6,162 nucleotides of DNA from Pseudomonadota bacterium (GCA_021845835.1 JAJZVE010000296.1:1-6162); one strand, 5' to 3'. Positions 1 through 6,015 are shown, counted from the stretch's first letter. Notes: generated by a model from the letters alone, not told the origin. A program made the numbers and translations.

Positions 1-459
1 GCGGGTCGGCCCGCCGCGGGAGGCGCTGAGCCGGTCGAACAGGCTCTCCACCAGCGGATCGAGGCGGCACTGCAGCGCCAGAGCGAGGATCGCCGTCTCG
101 ATCGGATCGAGCGTCAGCGTGCGCGCAATCGCCGCGCCCCAGAGATCGGCCACGGTGCGGGCGCGCGCGGGCAGCCCGGCCGACGCGGCGGCGATCGCGG
201 CACCGACGCCGCGCCACTCCGGTGCGGACAGGAAGCGGCGCCAGAGGCGGGGGGACACATCCTCGTCCGGCAGCTTGGCGTCGGCCAGGGCCAGGCTCGC
301 GGCGTTCTCGTTGAGCCAGGCGACCAGCGCCGGCGCCTCGGGCATGCGGCGATCGATGGCGGCGTAGGCGCGCTCGGCAAGCAGCAGCGCAAAGCGAGCC
401 CGGCCACGTGCGGAGCCGAAACGCGCCGCCGGGGCGCGCCGGCGGGTGGAAATGGGCAT
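1..459 (-). CDS. N-terminal part of an uncharacterised protein, possibly a large ATPase (truncated at the window edge)
   Basis: The reading frame is open from an ATG at 459 to base 1, giving 153 residues with no stop, so the C-terminal part lies outside the window. GAGGAG at 468-473 sits 8 bases upstream and supports this start. The first 20 residues are Arg/Ala-rich (MPISTRRRAPAARFG) and basic. The rest is alpha-helical in character and Ala/Leu-rich, with recognisable stretches such as PALVAWLNENA, LWRRFLSAPEWRGVGAAI and LDPIETAILALALQ. There is no signal peptide, membrane span or P-loop in the visible part. The overall look resembles the helical N-terminal region that precedes an AAA+ module in some alphaproteobacterial ATPases, but no diagnostic motif is visible and this is a weak impression only. 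It lies 104 bases downstream of the 107-residue gene on the same strand and is probably co-transcribed with it. That it is coding is fairly secure; its function is unknown. Confidence 0.7.
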   Translation of the reverse strand, partial: MPISTRRRAPAARFGSARGRARFALLLAERAYAAIDRRMPEAPALVAWLNENAASLALADAKLPDEDVSPRLWRRFLSAPEWRGVGAAIAAASAGLPARARTVADLWGAAIARTLTLDPIETAILALALQCRLDPLVESLFDRLSASRGGPTR

Positions 460-534
460 GGAACGATCTCCTCGGGATCGAATGACGCAGGAATGGGTCG
501 GCGGAACGTCAGAACCGGACGCAGCGGGGGGACC

Positions 535-553
535 GGGACGGCGATGCCGCCCC
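535..553 (-). other. GC hairpin between the two minus-strand genes
   Basis: An 8-bp inverted repeat (gggacggc / gccgcccc, one G-U-type mismatch) with a 3-base loop lies about 10 bases past the stop of the 107-residue gene. No T-run follows it in the minus direction, so it is not a canonical intrinsic terminator. It could stabilise the upstream message or mean nothing in such GC-rich DNA. Confidence 0.25.
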
Positions 554-563
554 GTCACCGGAG

Positions 564-887
564 TCAGCGGGCGTGGGACGCCAGCGCGTGCCGGCTCCGC
601 GCCCGGGCTTCGGCCTGGCGCAGCTGCGCCGCCGGAATGACCCGCGCGGCCTGCCGCGGGTCGCCAAGGCCGAGTTCGATCACGATGAACCCGTCCTTGC
701 GCAGGCGCGAACTCACGGCGAGCGTCACGCCCGCGAAAACGATCTGGAAATGCGCCATCTCCAGCCCCTGGCCGAGGCCGGCGAGCGCGCGCCAGGCGGC
801 AAGCCCAGCCGCGCGCTGCTGGGCGTCGAGGGCCGCTTGGGCCTCGGTGGAGAAAACGACGACGACGGGGGTTTGAACACGGAACAT
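564..887 (-). CDS. Uncharacterised 107-residue protein
   Basis: I do not recognise this protein. The ATG at 887 is preceded by GAGGAG at 894-899 with a 6-base spacer; the frame ends with TGA at 564-566. The product starts MFRVQTPVVVVFSTEAQAAL: a short beta-like hydrophobic stretch (residues 7-12), then an Ala/Gln-rich probable helix (about 15-42). A second hydrophobic region around residues 44-60 (MAHFQIVFAGVTLAVSS) and another at 67-73 (FIVIELG) look like beta strands rather than membrane spans. The tail is Arg/Ala-rich and polar. A small cytosolic alpha/beta protein is the most that can be inferred. It is the first gene after a good promoter, and the downstream partial gene uses the same GAGGAGATCG decamer as its ribosome binding site, suggesting one transcript. 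The site, spacing and promoter argue that it is real despite its short length. Confidence 0.65.
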   Translation of the reverse strand: MFRVQTPVVVVFSTEAQAALDAQQRAAGLAAWRALAGLGQGLEMAHFQIVFAGVTLAVSSRLRKDGFIVIELGLGDPRQAARVIPAAQLRQAEARARSRHALASHAR

Positions 888-924
888 GGCGATCTCCTCA
901 ACGAGCGAACACGGGCCAAACCGA

Positions 925-948
925 CCGGACAGAGTCCGGGCGCGGACT
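925..948 (-). promoter_or_regulatory. Mutually exclusive hairpins in the predicted leader of the 107-residue gene
   Basis: Three segments overlap in pairing: ccggac (925-930), gtccgg (934-939) and cggact (943-948). The middle segment can pair with the first (6 bp, 3-base loop) or, as agtccg 933-938, with the last (6 bp, 4-base loop), but not with both. They fall within the predicted untranslated leader (about 985 to 888). No U-run follows, so no terminator form is evident. Chance is plausible at this GC content. Confidence 0.2.
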
Positions 949-991
949 GTTTCAATCGCTCAAGGAGATCAGGTGCTCATCGCATGGAGAG

Positions 992-1020
992 CATATAGCG
1001 GGTTGATGGGCCCTTGTCAG
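992..1020 (-). promoter_or_regulatory. Predicted sigma-70 promoter for the minus-strand 107-residue gene
   Basis: Read on the minus strand, CTGACA (1020-1015; 5 of 6 match to TTGACA) is separated by exactly 17 bases from TATATG (997-992; 4 of 6 match to TATAAT). Transcription would start near 985 and give a leader of about 98 bases before the ATG at 887. It is the best promoter-like pair seen in the window and lies in the divergent gap between the minus-strand genes and the DUF2779-like remnant. Confidence 0.5.
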
Positions 1021-1150
1021 GTGGCTGTGCCGCAGGAATGCGCCGCCGCTACGACAAAAGTGGACGGGTTCGCGCGCCGGCCCCGGATTGTTCCGTTGTG
1101 CAGGTCGCGGACGGGGTTCACCCTTCGGGCATCTGCTCCGAGGGACTATC

Positions 1151-1264
1151 ATGGCCACGCCGCACCTCACCAAGTCCCGCTACCTGGCCGGCCTGCAGTG
1201 CCTGCGTCGCCTGTGGCTCCAGGTCCATGAGCCGCAGGACTACGAGGAGCCCGCGTCCGGCTCC
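1151..1264 (+). pseudogene. 5' remnant of a DUF2779-family gene, truncated by an insertion sequence
   Basis: The ATG at 1151 follows GAGGGA at 1140-1145 with a short spacer. It encodes 38 residues beginning MATPHLTKSRYLAGLQCLRR and continuing LWLQVHEPQDYEEPASGS. The pattern S/T-K-S-R-[FY]-L-x-G-x-Q-C-x-[KR]-R-L-W-L is the N-terminal signature I associate with DUF2779 proteins, a family related to Cas4-like PD-(D/E)XK nucleases. Cys17 would correspond to the N-terminal iron-sulfur-ligand cysteine of Cas4-type proteins (family knowledge plus inference). Codon 38 ends at 1264, precisely where the IS inverted repeat begins; translation then adds H-R-R and stops at TAA 1274-1276. Full-length members have several hundred residues, so the product is certainly non-functional. 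No C-terminal part is found on the other side of the element. The gene was divergent from the minus-strand pair at 1-887. Confidence 0.75.
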
Positions 1265-1284
1265 CACAGGCGCTAAAATAGGTC
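1265..1284 (+). repeat. Left terminal inverted repeat of the IS4-family element
   Basis: Reads cacaggcgctaaaataggtc and matches the reverse complement of 2436-2455 at 18 of 20 positions; the differences are at the third and tenth bases. It supplies the H-R-R-stop that terminates the interrupted gene. TTGACG at 1285-1290, just inside it, is a plausible -35 for the transposase, but no convincing -10 is spaced correctly. Confidence 0.88.
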
Positions 1285-1320
1285 TTGACGCGGCGCGGAT
1301 CGGTTTGATTCGAGGGGCAG

Positions 1321-2435
1321 ATGCAGAACGTAGCATCTGTCCTGACGGACCAGTTTGCCGAGTTGCTGGAGCGGCTTCCCGGCGGCCTTGACCTCGATCG
1401 GCTGGCGCTGGAGACCAAGGCGATGCGGCCCTGGTGGAACGGCTGCTTGCGGCGAAAGCACCCGGCGCGGAGTTGCGCTGACCCGGCCGCACGTTGCGCC
1501 TCGCTGACGGCACCTGCGTCAGCAAGCCCGGCAGCACCGGCACCGACTGGCGCGTGCACGGCGTGTTCGATCTCGGACGCGGCGGGTTCGCGCATCTCGA
1601 ACTGACCGATCAACATGGCGCCGAAGCGCTGCAGTGTGGCGCCCCGTGCCCAGGTGAAATCCGCATCGGTGATCGCAATTACGCCCGGGCAGCGGTGTTG
1701 CGACGCTTCCGCGCGGACAGCGGCGCAAGGCGGATTTCATCGTGCGGGTGGGCTGGAACGCTCTGCACCTGACCACCCCGGTGGGCAAGCCATTCGATCT
1801 GATCGGCTATCTGCAATGCCTGCCAGCCGATGCGAGCCCGCACGAGGTGAACCTGCGCACGCCGCCCGACCACGACGAACCCGCGCTGGCACTGCGACTG
1901 ATCGTGCAGCGCAAGACGCCGGAGGCGGCCGAGGCCACCCGGTCAGCCCTGCGCCGCGCCGCGGCCAGGAAGGGCAAGGCGCTCGACCCGCGCAGTCTGA
2001 TCGCGGCGGAATTCATGATCCTGGCGACGTCGCTGCCAAGGAACGGCTACAACGCGAAGGCGATCCTGGCGGTCTATCGGCTGCGCTGGCAGATCGAACT
2101 GGCGTTCAGGCGCCTGAAGTCGCTGCTGCATATCGACCGGTTGCCGACCTGGACCGAGCGAGGCTCACGCAGTTGGCTCTATGCCCACCTCATTCTCGCC
2201 CTGTTGTGTGACGATCTCAGCCAGGACTTCCTGGAATCTCCCCCCTGAGGACCTGCTCGACGCGGCCTACGTTCCGTCGCTTTGGGCCGTGCAGAAGACG
2301 GTTCTGCTCGTGCTGCTTTCCATCGTTTGCGGTCCGCTCTCGCTCGCCAACATCACCGCAGCCGATGCGGGCGTTCATCGACGCCTCGCCAACGCACCCC
2401 GAAAACAAAAGCCTCACGTCGAATGTCCGGTTCGC
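1321..2435 (+). pseudogene. IS4-family DDE transposase, multiply disrupted
   Basis: The N-terminus starts at ATG 1321 (MQNVASVLTDQFAELLERLP) and runs to about 1424 (ALETKAM). There the frame changes, and residues normally lying between this segment and the catalytic region appear to be missing. The second segment (frame of 1425) meets a TGA at 1479-1481, then reads through the first catalytic Asp (LRLADGT, 1506-1508) and the second (GDRNY, 1671-1673). Near 1722-1727 one base is missing (DSG, then KADFIVRVGWN in another frame). The third segment carries the signature Y-(2)-R-(3)-E-(6)-K: Tyr at 2075, Arg 2084, catalytic Glu 2096, Lys 2117. A six-C run (2240-2245), one C too many, shifts the frame into EDLLDAAYVPSLWAVQ. 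A further shift near 2361-2364 is likely, leading into MRAFIDASPTHPENKSL. All three catalytic acidic residues survive, but no single frame joins them, so it cannot make active transposase. Confidence 0.85.
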
Positions 2436-2455
2436 GACCTATTTTGGCGCCTATG
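2436..2455 (-). repeat. Right terminal inverted repeat of the IS4-family element
   Basis: The reverse complement reads cataggcgccaaaataggtc, matching the left repeat at 18 of 20 positions. Its outer base touches the first base of the perfect hairpin at 2456. The last transposase-like frame runs through it without a stop inside the element, so the original stop codon is not identifiable. Confidence 0.88.
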
Positions 2456-2482
2456 CCTCTCCGCCCCCGAGGGGCGGAGAGG
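2456..2482. terminator. Perfect 12-bp-stem hairpin downstream of the aldehyde dehydrogenase gene (terminator stem or REP-like palindrome)
   Basis: cctctccgcccc (2456-2467) pairs without mismatch with ggggcggagagg (2471-2482) around the loop cga. For minus-strand transcription it begins 23 bases after the aldehyde dehydrogenase stop, the expected place for a terminator. The T-run that should follow would have to lie at or beyond 2455, but the insertion element starts there instead. It may therefore be a terminator that lost its tail, or a REP-like intergenic palindrome, since similar CTCTCC-type palindromes are common in GC-rich proteobacteria. The structure is directly visible; its role is inferred. 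Confidence 0.6.
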
Positions 2483-2505
2483 GAGAAGGAAAGGGGCGGC
2501 GGGAT

Positions 2506-3942
2506 TCAGCTCTGCATCACGTAGGCCGTCTTGACCTGCGTGTAGAATTCCACCGCATACCGCCCCTGTTCGCGCGAGCCGTAGCTCGATCCCTTCCGGC
2601 CGCCGAACGGCACGTGGTAATCGACGCCGGCTGTCGGCAGGTTCACCATCACCATGCCGGTTTCCGCGTTGCGGCGGAAATGCGCGGCCTTCTGCAGCGA
2701 CGTGGTGACGATGCCGGAGCAGAGGCCGAAGCTCGTGTCATTGGCGACGGCAAGCGCCTCGTCGTAGTCGCGCACGGGGATCACCGAGGCGACCGGGCCA
2801 AAAATTTCCTCGCGGTTGATGCGCATGTCGTTGCGCGTTTCGTCGAACAGCGCCGGGGCGAGATAGAAGCCGCTTTTCTCGCGGTTCAGCCGCTCGCCGC
2901 CGAGCACCAGCTTCGCACCTTCCTGCTTGCCGATGTCGATGTAGCGCAGGTCCTGGTCGATCTGGTTCTGATCGACCACCGGGCCGATCGTGGTGCCCGG
3001 CTTGCGCGCGTCGTCCACCACCTGCTTGCGCAAAGCCTCGGCGAGGCCGGCGACGAACTTGTCATGCACGGCACGTTCGACGATCAGGCGAGAAGATGCC
3101 GTGCAGCGCTGGCCGGTCTGGAAGAACGCGCCGTCCAGCGCGACGCGCACCGCCGTCTCCATATCGGCGTCGGCGAGCACGACGAGCGGGTTCTTGCCGC
3201 CCATCTCCAGCTGCACCTTGGCGCCGCGCGACGCCGCCTTCGCGAGAATGCCGCGCCCCGTGGGGACCGAGCCGGTGAAGCTGATGGCGTCGATGCGGGG
3301 GTCCGTCACCAGCTTCTCGCCGACGACCGACCCGCGGCCGACCACGAGGTTGAACACGCCCGCCGGGAAGCCGGCGCGGTGGATGATGTCGGCGATCGCC
3401 CAGGCGCAGCCGGGCACCAGTTCCGCCGGCTTCATCACCACGCAGTTGCCGTAGGCGAGCGCCGGCGCGATCTTCCAGGCCGGGATCGCGATCGGGAAGT
3501 TCCAGGGCGTGATCAGGCCGACCACGCCGACCGGCTCGCGCGTGATCTCGACGTCGATCCCCGGCCGGACGGAGCCGAGACGCTCGCCGGGGATGCGCAG
3601 CACCTCGCCGGCGAAGAACCTGAAGATCATGCCGGCGCGCGTAGCTTCACCGGTGCCCTCGGCCAGCGTCTTGCCTTCCTCGCGCGACAGCAGATCGCCG
3701 AGTTCCGCGCGGCGGGCCAGGATTTCCGTCCCCACCTTGTCGAGAAGATCGGCACGCTGCTGCACCGTGGTGCGCGCCCAGGCCGGCGCGGCGGCGCGGG
3801 CGGCGGCGATCGCGTCCTCCACCTGCTGCGCGCCGGCGCGGTCGTATTCGCCGACCGTGTCGGCGGTGTCGGACGGGTTGATGTCGGCGACGGCATCGCT
3901 GCCGCGCACCCATTCGCCGGCGATCAGATTGGCATGGCTCAT
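2506..3942 (-). CDS. NAD(P)+-dependent aldehyde dehydrogenase, probable 2-oxoglutarate-semialdehyde dehydrogenase
   Basis: A complete 478-residue ALDH-superfamily enzyme of normal length. Visible motifs: TPWNFP with oxyanion-hole Asn148, cofactor-binding Lys171 in MKPAE, the FTGS motif at 222-225 (nucleotide-binding turn), general base Glu246 in LEMGGKNP, catalytic Cys280 in QTGQRC, and EEIFGP at 378-383. The C-terminal FGGRKGSSYGSREQG and FYTQVKTAYV look like the Bacillus YcbD/GucD type of semialdehyde dehydrogenase rather than the Azospirillum type I enzyme. It would oxidise 2-oxoglutarate semialdehyde (2,5-dioxopentanoate) to 2-oxoglutarate in the cytosol. The ATG at 3942 has a GAGGGA site 7 bases upstream and lies 18 bases after the stop of the AraD1-like gene, whose proposed product is this enzyme's substrate. 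Membership of the superfamily is certain; the substrate rests on resemblance and neighbourhood, and succinate semialdehyde or another aldehyde is possible. Confidence 0.9.
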   Translation of the reverse strand: MSHANLIAGEWVRGSDAVADINPSDTADTVGEYDRAGAQQVEDAIAAARAAAPAWARTTVQQRADLLDKVGTEILARRAELGDLLSREEGKTLAEGTGEATRAGMIFRFFAGEVLRIPGERLGSVRPGIDVEITREPVGVVGLITPWNFPIAIPAWKIAPALAYGNCVVMKPAELVPGCAWAIADIIHRAGFPAGVFNLVVGRGSVVGEKLVTDPRIDAISFTGSVPTGRGILAKAASRGAKVQLEMGGKNPLVVLADADMETAVRVALDGAFFQTGQRCTASSRLIVERAVHDKFVAGLAEALRKQVVDDARKPGTTIGPVVDQNQIDQDLRYIDIGKQEGAKLVLGGERLNREKSGFYLAPALFDETRNDMRINREEIFGPVASVIPVRDYDEALAVANDTSFGLCSGIVTTSLQKAAHFRRNAETGMVMVNLPTAGVDYHVPFGGRKGSSYGSREQGRYAVEFYTQVKTAYVMQS

Positions 3943-3960
3943 GGCGAAATCCCTCGTCGA

Positions 3961-4950
3961 TCAGAGCGGCTTGATGTGCGCCCAGGGCTGCTTCTGCACG
4001 CTGTAGGCGTTGCGCAGCGGCAGGCGGAACGGGGCGGCCTCGATCTCGAACACGTCATTCGGCTCGGTGCGGAACCCGTCGGAGAACGACAGCGTGGCGG
4101 TGCCGAAGAAGTGGATATGCACGTCGCCGGGGCGGCGGAACAGTTTATACTTGAAGTGGTGCGCCTCCAGGTTGGCGATGCTGTGGGACATGTTATCCTC
4201 GCCCGACAGGAACGGCTTTTCCCACACCACCGTTCCCTGGCGGCGGATGCGCGACACGCCGCGCACGTCGCCGGGCAGCGCGCCGGTCAGGATTTCGCCG
4301 CCGAGCGCGCAGGCGCGCAGCTTGGAATGCGCGAGATAGAGATAGTTCTGCCGCTCCGTCACATGGTCGGAGAACTCGTTGCCGAGCGCGAAGCCGAGCC
4401 GGTGCGGCGTGCCGTCCGGCCCGATGACGTAGATGCCGACGATCTCCGGCTCCTCGCCGCCGTCGAGCGCGAAGTCGGGGGAGACGAGCGGCTGCTGCGG
4501 GCCGGCGACGATGCCGCCGTCGCCCTTGTAGAACCATTCGGGCTGCACGCCACGGGCGCCCGCCGCCGGCTTGCCGCCTTCCAGCCCCATGCGGAACATC
4601 TTCATGGAATCGGAGAGTTTCGCCGGATCGGCGAGGTCCTTGTGCATCTTGTCGCGCCCCTCGGCGCTGCCGAGATGCGACAGGCCGGTGCCGGTGACCA
4701 GCAGATGCGCCGGGTCGGGATGGTCGATCGGGGCCAGCACGCGCCCGTCGGCGAGGGCGGCGTCGATGTCGATGCGCGCGCCGTCGCCGGCGGCGGCGAC
4801 CTCGGCGCCAAGGCCGCGGCCGGCGCGGATCGCGGCCAGCGCCAGATCGTAGGTGGTGGCATGGCCGGGCACCAGGCGGGCGCCGGCTTCGGTCAACGCC
4901 GCCACGGCGCGGCTGCCATCCGCACTGCGGATCTGCGCCAGGTGCAGCAT
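3961..4950 (-). CDS. AraD1/GguC-type fumarylacetoacetate-hydrolase-fold enzyme, probable 2-keto-3-deoxy-L-arabonate dehydratase
   Basis: A 329-residue protein starting at ATG 4950, chosen because GGAGG (4958-4962) sits 7 bases upstream; an in-frame ATG at 5001 would add 17 poorly protein-like residues without such a site. The N-terminus MLHLAQIRSADGSRAVA and the stretches TGTGLSHLGSA (86-96), GFALGNEFSDHVTERQNYLY (186-205), SKLRACALG and FRRPGDVHIHFFGTATLSFS (271-290) are typical of the GguC/AraD1 branch of the FAH superfamily. Glu167/Glu169 with Asp195 are likely Mg2+ ligands by analogy with FAH, and Lys210 fits the conserved lysine. In this branch the known reaction is dehydration of L-2-keto-3-deoxyarabonate to 2-oxoglutarate semialdehyde. 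It is the first gene of a two-gene operon with the aldehyde dehydrogenase that would consume this product. Upstream pathway enzymes and a transporter are not in the window, so the actual sugar acid is inferred. Confidence 0.87.
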   Translation of the reverse strand: MLHLAQIRSADGSRAVAALTEAGARLVPGHATTYDLALAAIRAGRGLGAEVAAAGDGARIDIDAALADGRVLAPIDHPDPAHLLVTGTGLSHLGSAEGRDKMHKDLADPAKLSDSMKMFRMGLEGGKPAAGARGVQPEWFYKGDGGIVAGPQQPLVSPDFALDGGEEPEIVGIYVIGPDGTPHRLGFALGNEFSDHVTERQNYLYLAHSKLRACALGGEILTGALPGDVRGVSRIRRQGTVVWEKPFLSGEDNMSHSIANLEAHHFKYKLFRRPGDVHIHFFGTATLSFSDGFRTEPNDVFEIEAAPFRLPLRNAYSVQKQPWAHIKPL

Positions 4951-5034
4951 GGGTGGTCCTCCCCTGTCGCTCCGGTCGCTTGCCGGACGCGGCCGGACCA
5001 TGACACAGACTCCACGGCACCAGGGAGGCCCCTC
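4951..5034. promoter_or_regulatory. 84-base divergent control region between the AraD1-like gene and puuE
   Basis: This gap must hold promoters for both directions unless one lies within a coding region. It carries the two ribosome binding sites (GGAGG on the minus strand at 4962-4958; GGGAGG on the plus strand at 5023-5028). There is also a cluster of gccggac/ccgga half-sites: a direct repeat gccggac-gcg-gccggac around 4982-4998, and tccgg...ccgga arms from about 4971 to 4987. These may be operator half-sites. No convincing -35/-10 pair is seen; TTGCCG at 4980-4985 has no good partner. Confidence 0.35.
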
Positions 5035-5958
5035 ATGAGCAGTTCACCCATGCCCTACCCCCGCGACCTGCGCGGCTACGGCCGCACCCCGCCCGATCCG
5101 CGCTGGCCGGGCGGGGCGGTGATCGCGGTGCAGGTGGTGGTGAACTACGAGGAGGGCGGCGAGAACTGCATCCTGCACGGCGATGCCGCGTCGGAGGCGT
5201 TCCTGTCGGAGATCGTCGGCGCCGCGCCGTGGCCGGGGCAGCGGCACATGAACATGGAGAGTCTCTACGAATATGGCGCCCGTGCCGGGTTCTGGCGGCT
5301 GTGGCGGCTGCTCGCCGGGCGGCGGTTCCCGATCACGGTCTATGGCGTCGCGACCGCACTGCAGCGCAGCCCCGAGCAGGTGGCGGCGATGCAGGAAGCG
5401 GGGTGGGAGATCGCGAGCCACGGGCTGAAATGGATCGACTACCGCGATTACACGCGCGAGGCGGAACGGGCGCACATGCAGGAGGCGATCCGCATCCATG
5501 CCGAGGTGACGGGAGCGCGCCCGCTCGGCTGGTACACCGGCCGGTCCTCGGTGCATACGCTGGAGCTGGCGGCGGAGGAGGGCGGGTTCCTCTACACCGC
5601 CGACGCCTATGCCGACGATCTTCCCTATTGGATGCCGGCGCCGGGCGGGCGGCAGCAGTTGGTCGTGCCCTATACGCTGGACACCAACGACATGCGCTTC
5701 GCGACCCCGCAGGGCTTCAACGCGGGCGACCAGTTCTTCACGTATCTCAAGGACTCGTTCGACGTGCTGTATGCGGAGGGCAGGGCGGGCCAGCCGAAGA
5801 TGCTGTCGGTCGGCCTGCATTGCCGGCTCGCCGGCCGGCCGGGCCGGACGGCGGCGCTGGCGCGGTTCCTGGACTACGTGCAAGGTCATGACCGGGTGTG
5901 GCTGGCCACCCGGCTCGACATCGCGCGGCACTGGCACAGAGAACACCCGCCGCAGTGA
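5035..5958 (+). CDS. puuE: Allantoinase PuuE (polysaccharide-deacetylase fold)
   Basis: A 307-residue protein, the usual length for PuuE. The start at 5035 has GGGAGG (5023-5028) with a 6-base spacer. Characteristic stretches: YPRDLRGYGRTPPDPRWPGG (8-27), NYEEGGENCILHGD (37-50), PWPGQRHMNMES (65-76), AGWEIASHGLKWIDYRDY (122-139), GWYTGR (165-170), VPYTLDTNDMRF (211-222) and LSVGLHCRLAGRPGR (257-271). PuuE enzymes hydrolyse (S)-allantoin to allantoate in ureide and purine catabolism, using a NodB-type fold but not the usual metal site. This is visible here: the canonical deacetylase Asp-Asp motif is replaced by NYEEG, and in the SHG motif (128-130) the second metal-binding His is replaced by Trp133. 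It diverges from the AraD1-like gene, and no other purine genes are in the window, so the pathway context is incomplete. Family assignment is strong. Confidence 0.92.
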   Translation: MSSSPMPYPRDLRGYGRTPPDPRWPGGAVIAVQVVVNYEEGGENCILHGDAASEAFLSEIVGAAPWPGQRHMNMESLYEYGARAGFWRLWRLLAGRRFPITVYGVATALQRSPEQVAAMQEAGWEIASHGLKWIDYRDYTREAERAHMQEAIRIHAEVTGARPLGWYTGRSSVHTLELAAEEGGFLYTADAYADDLPYWMPAPGGRQQLVVPYTLDTNDMRFATPQGFNAGDQFFTYLKDSFDVLYAEGRAGQPKMLSVGLHCRLAGRPGRTAALARFLDYVQGHDRVWLATRLDIARHWHREHPPQ

Positions 5959-6015
5959 GATTTTTCCTCGGACATCTGCGTGCTGTCGCGGTGGTGCGGC
6001 GCGATCGGAGGGCCA

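Larger units (their letters stand above)
1265..2455 (+). mobile_element. Decayed IS4-family insertion sequence, about 1.19 kb
   Basis: The element is bounded by near-perfect inverted repeats, 1265-1284 and 2436-2455 (18 of 20 positions match; core AGGCGC[T/C]AAAATAGGTC). Between them lies a plus-strand transposase relic with the IS4 signature. There is no obvious target-site duplication: the bases left of 1265 (ccggctcc) and right of 2455 (cctctccg) do not match. The left flank is the interrupted DUF2779-like gene; the right flank is the downstream hairpin of the aldehyde dehydrogenase operon. Different gene contexts at each end imply a deletion or inter-copy recombination after insertion. 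The length is below what I would expect for an intact relative, consistent with an internal loss near 1424. Confidence 0.85.

Noticed and set aside
960..990. Overlapping two- and three-codon upstream frames (ATG-CGA-TGA and ATG-AGC-ACC-TGA) in the minus-strand leader
   Set aside because: Neither has a ribosome binding site, and the predicted transcription start is too close; very short frames like this are expected by chance.
1256..1274. Target-site duplication flanking the IS
   Set aside because: The bases left of 1265 and right of 2455 were compared for 4 to 12 positions and show no matching direct repeat.
4193..5020. Arg-rich 275-residue minus-strand frame overlapping the AraD1-like gene
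   Set aside because: It is an out-of-frame shadow dominated by Arg, Gly and Ala; the overlapping AraD1-like frame has clear family motifs and a good ribosome binding site.
2365..5034. Nearly 2.7 kb of open plus-strand frame running antisense through the dehydrogenase and AraD1-like genes into puuE, as if encoding a giant fusion protein
   Set aside because: Its content is low-complexity, Arg/Ala/His/Asp-rich and unlike any domain, while both minus-strand proteins show complete catalytic motifs. Open antisense frames of this phase are expected from GC-rich third positions. puuE has its own ribosome binding site at 5023-5028.
5044..5946. 300-residue minus-strand frame opposite puuE
   Set aside because: It is an antisense shadow of a well-supported gene, with composition biased to Arg, Pro and His and no recognisable motif.
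5959..5975. T-run just after the puuE stop as an intrinsic terminator
   Set aside because: The atttttcc run has no stable stem immediately upstream; the gcgg/ccgc arms within the last codons are short and widely spaced.
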